Positions 38,169 through 47,348 are shown, numbered from the stretch's first letter. The stretch is DNA of 64,000 nt from Caballeronia temeraria (GCF_001544795.2 NZ_FCOI02000015.1:1-64000); one strand, 5' to 3'. The notes: a model not told the origin generated them from the letters alone. Numbers and translations are program-made.

Positions 38169-38684
38169 ATGCTGCACAAACTCAACCGCATGCGCGTATC
38201 GCTCGCATGCGCGGGCGTGGCGCTCCTTCTGTCCGCCTGCGCGCAGCCGTGGCAGAACTATCAGGCTGGCGCGGATGTCTCGACGATCACCGCCCGCCTC
38301 GGCCCGCCGCGCGAAGTCTACGATCTGCCCGACGGCGGCAAGCGTCTGATGTGGCCAACGCAACCGCTCGGCGAATTCACCACCGCCGCCGATATCGACG
38401 CGTCCGGAAAAATCGTGAACGTGCGGCAGGTGCTCGAAGAAAACGAGTTCTACAAGGCGCAGATCGGCACCTGGACGAAGAAGGACGTGCTCGTGAACTT
38501 TGGGCGGCCGGTGGAGACGTCGTACTTTCCGCTGATGAAGCGCGAAGTCTGGACCTATCGCTACATGGAAGCGAACGTCTGGTACATGATGTACAACTTT
38601 TACTTCGACGATCAGGGCATCCTGCGCATGACGCAGAAAACGCCCGATCCGCTGCACGATCCGGACAGGCGCAATCTGTTCTGA
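38169..38684 (+). CDS. Putative lipoprotein
   Basis: 171 residues from the ATG at 38169, which has GGAGG five bases upstream; the frame is open to 38127. The signal ends in a lipobox LLLSAC with C24 as the lipidated cysteine, so it is a membrane-anchored lipoprotein. The rest contains two repeats of a SmpA/BamE-like logic (STITARLGPPREVYDLPDGGKRLMW and DVLVNFGRPVETSYFPLMKREVWTYRY). Similar double repeats occur in Burkholderia lipoproteins of unknown role. Single-gene unit closed by a terminator. Confidence 0.8.
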   Translation: MLHKLNRMRVSLACAGVALLLSACAQPWQNYQAGADVSTITARLGPPREVYDLPDGGKRLMWPTQPLGEFTTAADIDASGKIVNVRQVLEENEFYKAQIGTWTKKDVLVNFGRPVETSYFPLMKREVWTYRYMEANVWYMMYNFYFDDQGILRMTQKTPDPLHDPDRRNLF

Positions 38685-38701
38685 TCGCATCGACGCCATA
38701 G

Positions 38702-38729
38702 AAAAAGCCCTCGCGAAGAGGGCTTTTTT
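38702..38729. terminator. Bidirectional terminator
   Basis: Perfect 11-bp stem AAAAAGCCCTC / GAGGGCTTTTT (38702-38712 and 38718-38728), loop of 5. It serves both the lipoprotein gene and the convergent leuA. Confidence 0.9.
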
Positions 38730-38747
38730 GCGTCTCGAACGACTGGA

Positions 38748-40292
38748 TCAAAGCTGCGGATTGAGCTTCTCGACCTTCGAATGCAGCTTGTTCAACGCGG
38801 CGATGTACGCCTTCGCCGAAGCCGCGACGATGTCCGGGTCCGTGCCCACGCCGTTCACGATGCGCCCGCTCTTCGACAGGCGCACGGTGACTTCGCCCTG
38901 CGCCTGCGTGCCCGTGGTGATTGCGTTGACCGAATACAGCACGAGTTCCGCGCCGCTCTCGACCTTCGATTCGATCGCGTGCAAAGTCGCATCGACCGGA
39001 CCGTTGCCGCCCGCTTCGCCGGTGACTTCGGTGCCTTCGACCGCGAACACGACCTTCGCTTGCGGCTGCTCGCCGGTTTCCGAATGCTGTTTCATCGACA
39101 CGAAGCGGAAGTGTTCCTTCGCCTGCGCTTCCGCGGATTCCTCGGAGACGATCTGCATGATGTCTTCGTCGAAGATTTCGGCCTTGCGGTCGGCGAGATC
39201 CTTGAAGCGCGCGAACGCGGCGTTCACGTCGGCTTCGGATTCGAGCGTCACGCCCAGTTCTTCGAGGCGCTGCTTGAACGCGTTACGGCCGGACAATTTG
39301 CCGAGCACGATCTTGTTCGCGCTCCAACCCACGTCTTCGGCGCGCATGATTTCGTAGGTGTCGCGCGCCTTCAGCACGCCGTCCTGATGGATGCCCGATG
39401 CGTGCGCGAACGCATTCGCGCCGACGACCGCCTTGTTCGGCTGCACGACGAAGCCGGTGATCTGCGAGACGAGCTTCGACGTCGGAACGATCTGCGTCGT
39501 GTCGATGCCGAGATCGAGGCCGAAGTAATCCTTGCGCGTCTTCACCGACATCACGATCTCTTCGAGCGACGTATTGCCCGCGCGCTCGCCGAGACCGTTG
39601 ATCGTGCATTCGACCTGACGCGCGCCGCCGATCTGCACGCCCGCGAGCGAATTCGCGACCGCCATGCCGAGGTCGTCGTGGCAGTGCACCGACCAGATCG
39701 CCTTGTCGGAATTGGGCACGCGCTCACGCAGCGTCTTGACGAGGTTGCCGTAGAGTTCCGGCACGCCGTAGCCGACCGTATCCGCGATATTGATGGTGCG
39801 CGCGCCTTCGTCGATCACGGCCTCGATGACGCGGCAGAGATAGTCGATATCCGAGCGGCTGCCGTCTTCCGGCGAAAATTCGACGTCATCCGTGAATTTG
39901 CGGGCGAAGCGCACGGCAAGACGCGCCTGGTCATAGACCTGCTCCGGCGTCATGCGCAGCTTCTTTTCCATGTGCAGCGCCGACGTCGCAATGAACGTGT
40001 GGATGCGGAACTGCCCGGCGGGCTTCAGTGCATCGGCGGCGCGCTGGATGTCCTTGTCGTTCGCGCGGGCGAGCGAGCAGACCGTGCTGTCCTTCACGAG
40101 CGACGCAATGGTGTGGATCGCGTCGAAATCGCCGTTCGAACTGGCCGCGAAGCCTGCTTCGATCACGTCGACCTTCATGCGCTCCAGCTGTTTCGCGATG
40201 CGGATCTTCTCTTCCTTCGTCATCGACGCGCCGGGGGACTGCTCGCCATCGCGCAAGGTCGTGTCGAAAATGATCAACTTGTCTGCTGCCAT
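38748..40292 (-). CDS. leuA: 2-isopropylmalate synthase
   Basis: 514 residues; first step of leucine synthesis, joining 2-oxoisovalerate and acetyl-CoA. The catalytic TIM-barrel motif FDTTLRDGEQSPG starts at residue 9, with HCHDDLGMAVANS carrying the metal-binding histidines. The C-terminal LeuA regulatory domain (about 390-514) binds leucine for feedback inhibition. AGGAG lies 7 bases before the ATG. It is monocistronic here, ends at a bidirectional terminator, and is preceded by a leader region containing a leucine-rich mini-ORF. Confidence 0.95.
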   Translation of the reverse strand: MAADKLIIFDTTLRDGEQSPGASMTKEEKIRIAKQLERMKVDVIEAGFAASSNGDFDAIHTIASLVKDSTVCSLARANDKDIQRAADALKPAGQFRIHTFIATSALHMEKKLRMTPEQVYDQARLAVRFARKFTDDVEFSPEDGSRSDIDYLCRVIEAVIDEGARTINIADTVGYGVPELYGNLVKTLRERVPNSDKAIWSVHCHDDLGMAVANSLAGVQIGGARQVECTINGLGERAGNTSLEEIVMSVKTRKDYFGLDLGIDTTQIVPTSKLVSQITGFVVQPNKAVVGANAFAHASGIHQDGVLKARDTYEIMRAEDVGWSANKIVLGKLSGRNAFKQRLEELGVTLESEADVNAAFARFKDLADRKAEIFDEDIMQIVSEESAEAQAKEHFRFVSMKQHSETGEQPQAKVVFAVEGTEVTGEAGGNGPVDATLHAIESKVESGAELVLYSVNAITTGTQAQGEVTVRLSKSGRIVNGVGTDPDIVAASAKAYIAALNKLHSKVEKLNPQL

Positions 40293-40422
40293 GTTGCGCT
40301 CCTGTGGGGAGATTTATCGATTGTTGGAGATATCGAGATGAAACTCAAAAGGGAATTCGGGTGTTCGCGCCACCGCTGGCGTCGAAAACCTGAATGGACG
40401 AGCAGACGGGAGGCGAGACGAA

Positions 40423-40509
40423 TTAGCGCGGTAGGCGCGCTAGCAGCGATAGTGCGCGTAGCGACGCACCAGCCGGGAACAGCGAGAAGGGGAACGAGAA
40501 AAAGTTCAT
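40423..40509 (-). CDS. Putative leucine leader peptide of leuA (28 aa, leaderless)
   Basis: ATG to TAA on the minus strand, 28 codons. The peptide begins MNFFSFPFSLFPAG and ends SLRALSLLARLPR. It has six leucines; four are the rare CTA codon (codons 17, 20, 23, 26) and two CTG. CTA is very unusual for this GC-rich genome, as are such codons in enteric leucine leader peptides. It also has five Phe in its first 11 residues. The ATG lies at the transcription start expected from the promoter at 40516-40544, so it would be translated leaderless. A hairpin (40424-40442) covers the last CTA codons and the stop. No intrinsic terminator follows before leuA. Confidence 0.55.
   Translation of the reverse strand: MNFFSFPFSLFPAGASLRALSLLARLPR
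40424..40442 (-). promoter_or_regulatory. Hairpin over the leader-peptide control codons
   Basis: On the minus strand TAGCGCG / CGCGCTA (40442-40436 and 40430-40424), loop of 5, spans codons 23-29 of the leader ORF. A ribosome stalled at the CTA codons would keep it open. After the stop (40381-40422) the transcript has 16 C and 8 G in 42 bases, a C-over-G bias that could serve Rho. Mechanism is inferred. Confidence 0.35.
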
Positions 40510-40515
40510 TCAAAA

Positions 40516-40544
40516 ACTATAACGGCTTTTAGGGGCGCGTGCAA
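40516..40544 (-). promoter_or_regulatory. Promoter of leuA
   Basis: TTGCAC -35 (40539-40544) and TATAGT -10 (40516-40521) on the minus strand with a 17-base spacer. The expected start, about seven bases downstream, is 40509, the first base of the leader ATG. leuA itself starts 217 bases further on. Confidence 0.65.
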
Positions 40545-40597
40545 TGAGGCTTTCCGATTGCACCGATTGATATCGCCCGCGAACGCTGCCGGAAAAC

Positions 40598-40634
40598 AAA
40601 AAAGCCTGCGTCCCGAAAGGAGGCAGGCTTTTTT
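40598..40634 (-). terminator. Terminator of the NlpC/P60 gene
   Basis: Perfect 12-bp inverted repeat AAAAAAGCCTGC / GCAGGCTTTTTT (40598-40609 and 40623-40634), loop of 13, T-run extended on the minus strand by GTTTTCC. Confidence 0.88.
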
Positions 40635-40657
40635 CGATGCCGGCAGACGATCAACGA

Positions 40658-41317
40658 TCAGTAACCGCCGATCGACGCGCTCACGCGCTGGCGCAATTCC
40701 GAGCCGTCGCCGACTTGCGCGTTCTCGATACGGCGCGCGCCCTGGAAGCGCTTTTCCCAGTAGCCATCTTCCATGTCGTCGACGCGGATCGTGCTGCCGG
40801 TGGACGGCGAATGCACAAACTTGTTGTCGCCGATATAGATGCCGACGTGCGAGAACGAGCGGCGCATCGTGTTGAAGAACACGAGATCACCCGGCTTGAG
40901 ATCGGAAACGGTCACCTTCTCGCCGACGCGGCTCATTTCCTCGGCGCGGCGCGGCAAGGTCATGCCGAGCGTGTCCTGGAAAACGTAGCGCACGAAGCCG
41001 CTGCAATCGAGACCGGAATCCGGCGTGTTGCCGCCCCAGCGATAACGCACGCCGATCATGTTGAGCGCGCCGACGACGACGTCGCCCGCTTTGCTCGCCA
41101 CGCCCGACAGAAACGACTTCGCGCCACCCGGAGTGCTGGCGGCGTCTGCGTTTGCGGCATCGCTGGATTTGCTGGAGGAGAAAATGCCGTTGTTGGCATT
41201 TTGGCTGCTACTGTTGACTTCGTCGGCGAACGCGCCGGAAGTTGTTGTCATCAGAAGGCCGATTAACATGCTGGCGGCGGCACGCGCGCATGTCTGAGTC
41301 AACGTTAGTGGCTGCAT
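40658..41317 (-). CDS. NlpC/P60 family peptidoglycan endopeptidase
   Basis: 219 residues from the ATG at 41317. Upstream in-frame starts reach 41392, but the consensus promoter puts transcription start near 41373, which excludes them. A signal peptide (core AAASMLIGLLMTTTSGAFA) and a Ser/Asn-rich linker (35-65) precede the NlpC/P60 domain (about 78-200). The catalytic triad candidates are C105 (SGLDCSGFVRYVF), H157 (FSHVGIYIG) and H169 (FVHSPS). It likely cleaves the stem peptide bond of peptidoglycan in the periplasm, as Spr/MepS-like enzymes do. Confidence 0.9.
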   Translation of the reverse strand: MQPLTLTQTCARAAASMLIGLLMTTTSGAFADEVNSSSQNANNGIFSSSKSSDAANADAASTPGGAKSFLSGVASKAGDVVVGALNMIGVRYRWGGNTPDSGLDCSGFVRYVFQDTLGMTLPRRAEEMSRVGEKVTVSDLKPGDLVFFNTMRRSFSHVGIYIGDNKFVHSPSTGSTIRVDDMEDGYWEKRFQGARRIENAQVGDGSELRQRVSASIGGY

Positions 41318-41379
41318 CGGTCGGTAGGTTTTACAATTAAAGGCTGCTAAATCAGGGAGATACGTGAAAGTTTGGAAGG

Positions 41380-41408
41380 ATACTAGCCACAAAGTATTTA
41401 ACTGTCAA
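41380..41408 (-). promoter_or_regulatory. Promoter of the NlpC/P60 gene
   Basis: Consensus TTGACA -35 (41403-41408) and TAGTAT -10 (41380-41385) with a 17-base spacer on the minus strand, in an AT-rich stretch. Predicted start near 41373 gives a 56-base untranslated leader before the ATG at 41317. Confidence 0.8.
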
Positions 41409-41464
41409 AAGAAATAGAAAAATACAATTGCGACGGGCACCCAATTGGTGAAAAAGAAAGATTT

Positions 41465-43063
41465 TTAGGAATCCAGGGCTGCTCGCAAAAGCTTTCTTGT
41501 GTATTCGTCAGAGGGGTTCGCAAAAATCTTCTCCACCTCGCCCGTCTCGACGACAAAACCATTCCGCATGACCGCGACGCGATGCGCCATCGCGCCGATC
41601 ACCTGGAGGTCGTGGCTAATAAAAACGTAACCGAGATTGTGCTTCTTCTGAATATCGGCCAGAAGTGCAAGTACTTGAGTTTGAATGGAAACATCGAGTG
41701 CGCTGGTCGGTTCGTCGAGGATCAGGATGCTCGGTTCGAGCACCAGCGCGCGGGCAATCGCAATGCGCTGCCGCTGCCCGCCGGAAAATTCGTGCGGATA
41801 GCGATCGAGCGCCGCGCGGTCCATGCCGACTTCCCGCAGCACCGCGATGACTTTCGCGCGCCGCGCGGCTGCATCGAGTTGCGGCCGATGCAGCGCCAGC
41901 CCCTCCCCGACGATGCGCTCCACCGTCTGCCGCGGCGATAGCGAACTGAACGGGTCTTGAAATACGACTTGCAGATTCGAGCGCAGCACGGTTTTTTCGC
42001 GTCCGCGAAAATCGCCAATGGCGCGCCCCTGGAATTGCACCGTGCCGGCCGAGACGCGCTGCAGGCCGAGCAGCGCCATCGCGAGCGTGGATTTGCCCGA
42101 GCCGGATTCACCGACGATGCCGAGCGTCTCGCCCTGCCGCACCGTCAGCGTGACGTCGTCGACGGCCTTGAAGCGGCCGCGCCGGAACCAGCCCGCGAAA
42201 CCGGGCAGGCGCGTCGGGTAATCGACGCACACGTCCTTCGCGCCCAGCAGCACCGGCGCGATGGGCAGCACCGGCAGCACGTTGCGCTTCGGCTTGCTTT
42301 CCATCAACCGCTTGGTGTACGGATGCTGCGGCGACGTGAAAATCTCTTCCACCGTGCCGCTTTCGACGAGCACGCCCTTTTCCATCACCGCGACGCGTTC
42401 GGCAAAGCGCCGCACGAGATTCAGGTCGTGCGTGATGAGCAGCACGGCCATGCCGCGCTTTTCAGCCTCGTCGCGTTGAAGCTCCAGCAGCAATTCGACG
42501 ATCTGCGCGCGGATCGTCACGTCGAGCGCGGTGGTCGGCTCGTCGGCGAGCAGGAGGCGCGGCCGGCACGCGAGCGCCATCGCGATCATTACGCGCTGAC
42601 GCTGCCCGCCCGACAACTGATGCGGATAGCTGTCGACCCGCCGCTCCGGCTCGGTGATGCCGGTACGCGCCAGCAGTGCGATTGCGCGCTTCCTCGCCTC
42701 GCGCGGACTCGCGCCGTCGTGCAGTTGAATCGTCTCGCCGATCTGATCGCCGACCGTGTAGAGCGGATTGAGCGCGGTCATCGGCTCCTGGAAGATCATC
42801 GCGATGTCGGAGCCGCGCAGGCCGCGCATCGCGTGCTCGCTCTTCGACAGCAATTCCTCGCCGCCGAAGCGGATCGATCCGCTCACGTCGGCATCGCGCA
42901 CGAGGCGCAGCACCGACAGCGCCGTGACGCTCTTGCCCGAGCCCGACTCGCCGACGAGCGCCACGCGTTCGCCCGCGCGGATGTCGAGATTGGCGCCATC
43001 GACAGCGAGCGTGTCGCCGAAGCGCACGCGCAGGTCCCGAATCGAAAGCAAAGGCTCGCTCAC
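41465..43063 (-). CDS. yejF: Peptide ABC transporter ATP-binding protein, fused dual ATPase
   Basis: 532 residues with two complete ABC ATPase halves in one chain. The first Walker A is GESGSGKS (39-46), with LSGGQRQR signature and LLADEPTTALD Walker B. The second repeats GESGSGKS near residue 335, FSGGQRQR and LILDEPTSALD. Such fusions power YejABEF-type dipeptide/oligopeptide (microcin C) importers. The start is GTG at 43063, overlapping the yejE stop (GTGA). Last gene of the operon; the stop is followed by AT-rich sequence without a strong terminator. Confidence 0.92.
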   Translation of the reverse strand: MSEPLLSIRDLRVRFGDTLAVDGANLDIRAGERVALVGESGSGKSVTALSVLRLVRDADVSGSIRFGGEELLSKSEHAMRGLRGSDIAMIFQEPMTALNPLYTVGDQIGETIQLHDGASPREARKRAIALLARTGITEPERRVDSYPHQLSGGQRQRVMIAMALACRPRLLLADEPTTALDVTIRAQIVELLLELQRDEAEKRGMAVLLITHDLNLVRRFAERVAVMEKGVLVESGTVEEIFTSPQHPYTKRLMESKPKRNVLPVLPIAPVLLGAKDVCVDYPTRLPGFAGWFRRGRFKAVDDVTLTVRQGETLGIVGESGSGKSTLAMALLGLQRVSAGTVQFQGRAIGDFRGREKTVLRSNLQVVFQDPFSSLSPRQTVERIVGEGLALHRPQLDAAARRAKVIAVLREVGMDRAALDRYPHEFSGGQRQRIAIARALVLEPSILILDEPTSALDVSIQTQVLALLADIQKKHNLGYVFISHDLQVIGAMAHRVAVMRNGFVVETGEVEKIFANPSDEYTRKLLRAALDS

Positions 43064-44175
43064 TGGCCGCCTCCGGCTTTCACCGCGTCGGAGATGCGCG
43101 TGTCGAGCGCGTTGCGCAATGCATCGCCCATGAAGGTCAGCAAAAGGAGCGTCGCGACGAGCACGCCGAACGTCGACAGCGAAATCCACCACGCATCGAG
43201 ATTGGCCTTGCCTTGCGCGAGCAACTCGCCGAGCGAAGGGGTCGGCGACGGAACGCCGAGCCCGAGAAAATCGAGGCTCGTCAGCGCGAGAATCGCGCCG
43301 CTCATGCGAAACGGCAGGAACGTGATGACCGGCGTCAGACTATTGGGCAGCACGTGCCGCCAGATGATCTGCCAGTTCGACAAACCCATCGCGCGGGCGG
43401 CGCGCACGTAATCCTGCGTGCGATTGCGCAGAAACTCCGCGCGCACGTAATCCGACAGACCGATCCATCCGAACAGCGACAACAGGATGATCAGCAGAAT
43501 CAGACTCGGCTCGAATATCGACGCGAAGATGATCAGCAGATACAGCTCCGGCAACGCGCTCCATATCTCGATCAGCCGTTGCCCGGTGATGTCGATCCTG
43601 CCGCCGAAATAGCCCTGCACCGCGCCGGCGAGCACGCCGAGCACCGTGCCGATCGCCGTCAGCACGAGCGCGAACAGCACCGAGACGCGAAAGCCGTAGA
43701 CGAGCCGCGCGAACACGTCGCGGCCGCGATCGTCGGTGCCGAGCCAGTTCTCGCGCGAAGGCGGCGCCGGATTCGAGCCTTTCGAAAAATAGTTGAGCGT
43801 GTCGTAGTAGTAGTGATTCGGCGGATAGATCGCGAAGTTGCCGGGCGCGCTGAAGCGGTCGCGCACGAAGGGATCGAGATAATCGGCGGGCGTCGGGAAG
43901 TCGCCGCCGAAAGTCGTCTCGGCGTAAGTCTTCACGAGCGGAAAGTACAGGTGACCCTGATAACGCACGACGAGCGGCTTGTCGTTCGACCACAGCGGCC
44001 CCGCGAGGCTGATCACGAATGCCGCGATGAACACGATGAGGCTCCAGTACCCGAGCCGGTTGCGCTTGAAGCGCAGCCACACGCGCCGCCCGGGCGAGAG
44101 CGATGCTTCGCCTCGCAGCGGCCGCGCGTCGCCGGCGTCGCGTCGTGACGATTCCGATGAAGCGGCTCGATTCAA
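43060..44175 (-). CDS. yejE: Peptide ABC transporter permease
   Basis: 371 residues, DppC/OppC-type inner-membrane permease with about six helices. A long N-terminal periplasmic insertion (about 60-155, including YYYDTLNYFSKGSNPAPP) is typical of YejE. The cytoplasmic EAA-like loop (YVRAARAMGLSNWQIIWRHVLPN) contacts the ATPase. 1 base separates it from yejB; GTGA overlap with yejF. Confidence 0.93.
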   Translation of the reverse strand: MNRAASSESSRRDAGDARPLRGEASLSPGRRVWLRFKRNRLGYWSLIVFIAAFVISLAGPLWSNDKPLVVRYQGHLYFPLVKTYAETTFGGDFPTPADYLDPFVRDRFSAPGNFAIYPPNHYYYDTLNYFSKGSNPAPPSRENWLGTDDRGRDVFARLVYGFRVSVLFALVLTAIGTVLGVLAGAVQGYFGGRIDITGQRLIEIWSALPELYLLIIFASIFEPSLILLIILLSLFGWIGLSDYVRAEFLRNRTQDYVRAARAMGLSNWQIIWRHVLPNSLTPVITFLPFRMSGAILALTSLDFLGLGVPSPTPSLGELLAQGKANLDAWWISLSTFGVLVATLLLLTFMGDALRNALDTRISDAVKAGGGQ

Positions 44176-44176
44176 A

Positions 44177-45217
44177 TCAGCGCTCCAGTTGTTCGAATTG
44201 AATGCGTGGATCGACCCAGACGTAACAGAGGTCCGAGATGAGCTTCGTCGCGAGGCCGATCAGCGTGAAAAGATAAAGCGTGCCGAGCACGACGGGATAA
44301 TCGCGCCGCACGACGGATTCGTACGAGAGCAAGCCGAGGCCGTCGAGCGAAAAGAGCGTTTCGATCAGCAGGCTGCCCGTGAAGAACGCGCCGATGAACG
44401 CCGCCGGAAAGCCGACGATCAGCGGCAAAAGCGCGTTGCGGAACACGTGCTTCCACAGCACGCGCCGCTCGCTCAGGCCTTTGGCGCGCGCGGTGAGCAC
44501 GTATTGCTTGCGGATTTCGTCGAGAAACGCGTTCTTCGTCAGCATCGTGATGACGGCGAAGCTGCCCACCACCGACGCCACCACGGGCAACGTGATGTGC
44601 CACAGATAATCGAGGATCTTGCCGCCGAGCGAGAGCGCCGCCCAGTTGTCCGAGGTGAGATTGCGCAGCGGGAATAGTTGCAGGAACGTGCCGCCGCCGA
44701 AGAGCACGAGCAGCAGCACGCCGAGCACGAAGCCCGGAATCGCGAAGCCGACGAGCACGATGAGACTCGTCGCGACATCGAACTTCGAGCCGTTCTTGAC
44801 GGCTTTGGCGATGCCGAGCGGCACCGATATCAGATACGTGATGAAGAAGGTCCACAAGCCGATGCTGATCGACACCGGCAGCTTCGACACGATCAGCGAC
44901 CACACGCTCTGATGCCTGAAGTAGCTCTCGCCGAGATCGAAGCGCGCGAACTTGCCGAGCATCAGGACGTAGCGTTGCAGCGGCGGCTTGTCGAAGCCGT
45001 AGAGCTTCTTGAGCTGCTCGACCTGCTGTGCATCGACACCCGTATGCGTGCGCAGGCCGAACCCGCCGCCGCCTTCCGACTGGCCGCGCCGCAGGTCATG
45101 CACGGCCTGCTCGACCGGGCCGCCCGGCACGAACTGGATCACGACGAAAGTGAGCGTCAGCACGCCGATGAGCGTCGGGATCATCAAGAGAATGCGTTTA
45201 AGGATGTAGCTCCACAT
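44177..45217 (-). CDS. yejB: Peptide ABC transporter permease
   Basis: 346 residues, DppB/OppB-type permease with six helices (N-terminal MWSYILKRILLMIPTLIGVL). The EAA loop YVLTARAKGLSERRVLWKHVFRN is present. The large loop near 45-65 (GQSEGGGGFGLRTHTGVDAQQ) is typical of YejB. 12 bases after yejA. Confidence 0.94.
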   Translation of the reverse strand: MWSYILKRILLMIPTLIGVLTLTFVVIQFVPGGPVEQAVHDLRRGQSEGGGGFGLRTHTGVDAQQVEQLKKLYGFDKPPLQRYVLMLGKFARFDLGESYFRHQSVWSLIVSKLPVSISIGLWTFFITYLISVPLGIAKAVKNGSKFDVATSLIVLVGFAIPGFVLGVLLLVLFGGGTFLQLFPLRNLTSDNWAALSLGGKILDYLWHITLPVVASVVGSFAVITMLTKNAFLDEIRKQYVLTARAKGLSERRVLWKHVFRNALLPLIVGFPAAFIGAFFTGSLLIETLFSLDGLGLLSYESVVRRDYPVVLGTLYLFTLIGLATKLISDLCYVWVDPRIQFEQLER

Positions 45218-45229
45218 GGCGCGCCCTCG

Positions 45230-47107
45230 TTACTTCGCCGCGTGCGCGGCGGGCCTGGATTGGGCCCACCACGTCGATATGACCCACTCTTCCGCGCCGT
45301 AGTACAGCGGCAAGGTCGACGGATAGGCGAGCGTATTGCGATACGCCACGCGATGCGTCGCCGAGTACCAGTGCGGCACCACATAGTAGCCGTTCATCAG
45401 CACGCGATCGAGCGCGTGCGTTGCATCGACGAGCTGCTCGCGCGTCTGCGCGGAAATGACCTTCTGCAGGATCGAATCGACGGCGGGCGACTTCACGCCC
45501 GCGAGATTGTCCGAGCCCTGCTCGTCCGCCGACTTGCTGCCGAAGCGCGAAACCTGTTCCGTGCCGGGCACCTGCACGTCGGGCATGCGCACGCTCGTCA
45601 TGTCGAAGTCGAAGGCATCGAGACGTTTCTGGATCAGCGCGTAATCGACGGTGCGAAAGTTCATCGTGATGCCGAGCTTCTGCAGATTGCGCCCGAACGC
45701 CGCCGCGACCGGTTCCATCGACGCGCCGCCGCCGGTGTCGTCGAGAATCTCGAAGACGAACGGCTCGCCCTTCGCGTTGCGCAACGCGCCGTCGCGATAC
45801 GTCCAGCCCGCCTGCGCGAGCAATTCACGCGCCTTGATGAGATTGGCGCGCAGCGAGCCGGGCGGATCGGTGTCGGGCTGGCGCGGCATCTCGCCGAACA
45901 CGGATGGATCGAGCTGATCCTTCAGCGGGTTCAATATCGCCAGTTCGCCTTCGTTCGGCGTGCCTTTCGCTTGCAGGTCCGTGTTGACGAAGAAACTGTC
46001 GATGCGCCTGTACTGATTGAAGAACAGTTGCCGGTTGAGCCACTCGAAATCGAGCGCGAGATCGAGCGCCTGACGCACGCGCACGTCCTTGAAGAGCGGC
46101 TTGCGCGTGTTCATGAAGAAGCCTTGCATGCCGGTGCCGTTGTGCTGCGGGAATTCGCGCTTGATGAGCTCGCCGCTGTCGAAACGCTTGCCGATATCGC
46201 GCCGCACCCAGCTTCGCGCGACATACTCGACGAGCACGTCGTACTCGCCCGCCTTGAACGCTTCGAGCCGCGCGGTGGGATCGCCGTAGAGCTTGTAGTC
46301 GATATGCGCGAAATTGAACATGCCAATGCGCACCGGCAGCGCCGCGCCCCAATATTCCGGATTACGCTTGTACGAGATCGTGCGCCCGTTGTCGTACCGG
46401 TCGATGAGATACGGCCCGCTGCCGATGGGCTTCTGAAACGCGAGCTGATCGAACGGAACGCGCGTGCCGTCCGGCTTCATTCCCCATTTGCGCGAGAACA
46501 CCGGAATGCCGCCCGCGAGCAGCGGCATTTCGCGCGTCGCGGTCTTGAACTCGAAGCGGATCGTGAGCGGATCGACGATCACCGCGCGCGCGATCTGCCC
46601 GAAATAAACCGCGAACTGCGGCGCGGCGAGCCGACTCTTGAGCGTCTCGAAGGAGAACTTCACGTCCTCGGCGGTGACCGGATCGCCGTTGGAAAAGCGT
46701 GCTTTCGGATTGATGTGGAACGTCGTCGACATGCCGTCGGGCGCGACCGCGATATCGTCGGCGAGCAGGCCGTAAGCCGTCGATACTTCGTCGGAGCTGC
46801 CCGTGGTCAGGCTCTCGAACATCAGCGAAAGACCGGGCGCCGGGTTGCCGCGCAGCGTGAACGGATTGAACTTGTCGAAGCTCGTCAGCCGGTTCGGGTT
46901 CGCGAGCACGAGTGTGCCGTCGCGCGGCGCGTCGGGATTCACATAGCCGAAGTGCTTGAAACCGGCCGGATATTTCGGCTCGCCGTATTGGGCGATGGCG
47001 TGCACCGCGTGCGCCGGGCTCGCGAACCAAATGGCCGATCCGCAAAGCGCAAGTGCGATGAACATGCGCGAGGCGCTGGATGAGCGGATCGTCGTGCGAG
47101 TCGTCAT
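45230..47107 (-). CDS. yejA: Peptide ABC transporter substrate-binding protein
   Basis: 625 residues, SBP family 5 (DppA/OppA type). A signal peptide (core MFIALALCGSAIWFASPAHA) leads to the periplasm. Family blocks include NPEYWGAALPVRIG and GFFMNTRKPLFKDVRVRQALDLALDFEW. First gene of the yejABEF operon, divergent from fabI across 241 bases. Ligands of relatives are oligopeptides such as microcin C; the natural peptide here is unknown. Confidence 0.92.
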   Translation of the reverse strand: MTTRTTIRSSSASRMFIALALCGSAIWFASPAHAVHAIAQYGEPKYPAGFKHFGYVNPDAPRDGTLVLANPNRLTSFDKFNPFTLRGNPAPGLSLMFESLTTGSSDEVSTAYGLLADDIAVAPDGMSTTFHINPKARFSNGDPVTAEDVKFSFETLKSRLAAPQFAVYFGQIARAVIVDPLTIRFEFKTATREMPLLAGGIPVFSRKWGMKPDGTRVPFDQLAFQKPIGSGPYLIDRYDNGRTISYKRNPEYWGAALPVRIGMFNFAHIDYKLYGDPTARLEAFKAGEYDVLVEYVARSWVRRDIGKRFDSGELIKREFPQHNGTGMQGFFMNTRKPLFKDVRVRQALDLALDFEWLNRQLFFNQYRRIDSFFVNTDLQAKGTPNEGELAILNPLKDQLDPSVFGEMPRQPDTDPPGSLRANLIKARELLAQAGWTYRDGALRNAKGEPFVFEILDDTGGGASMEPVAAAFGRNLQKLGITMNFRTVDYALIQKRLDAFDFDMTSVRMPDVQVPGTEQVSRFGSKSADEQGSDNLAGVKSPAVDSILQKVISAQTREQLVDATHALDRVLMNGYYVVPHWYSATHRVAYRNTLAYPSTLPLYYGAEEWVISTWWAQSRPAAHAAK

Positions 47108-47348
47108 GGGCCTCTTGGCGCGATATGAACGGGTGGCGCGGTTGCGTGGCTCTGGCGAAAGCCCGCTGCGAACGCCGCGGGAATCCTCGGCGAGGCATTG
47201 CGATGTGAGAGAATTCTACCCAAAATCACGCACCGTTCGGCTCGCGACCTCAGGGTCTGCCATCAGGCCGATCGCGCAACGCACGACCCCGCGCGGCAAC
47301 GGATCAACCGGCGCACGCCGCGACACTGACATCAAAGAAGGAGCATTC

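Noticed and set aside
40274..40513. A 79-codon TTG-started ORF overlapping the leuA start
   Set aside because: It overlaps leuA out of frame, starts at a TTG in the predicted promoter/start region and has no conserved features; the ATG-started 28-codon ORF in another frame explains the site better.
41318..41392. Upstream start at 41392 for the NlpC/P60 protein
   Set aside because: The consensus promoter at 41380-41408 puts transcription start near 41373, downstream of that codon, and the extra residues would spoil the signal peptide.
44678..47083. An 801-codon open frame opposite yejB and yejA
   Set aside because: Antisense shadow of well-supported transporter genes; composition is that of reversed GC-rich codons.
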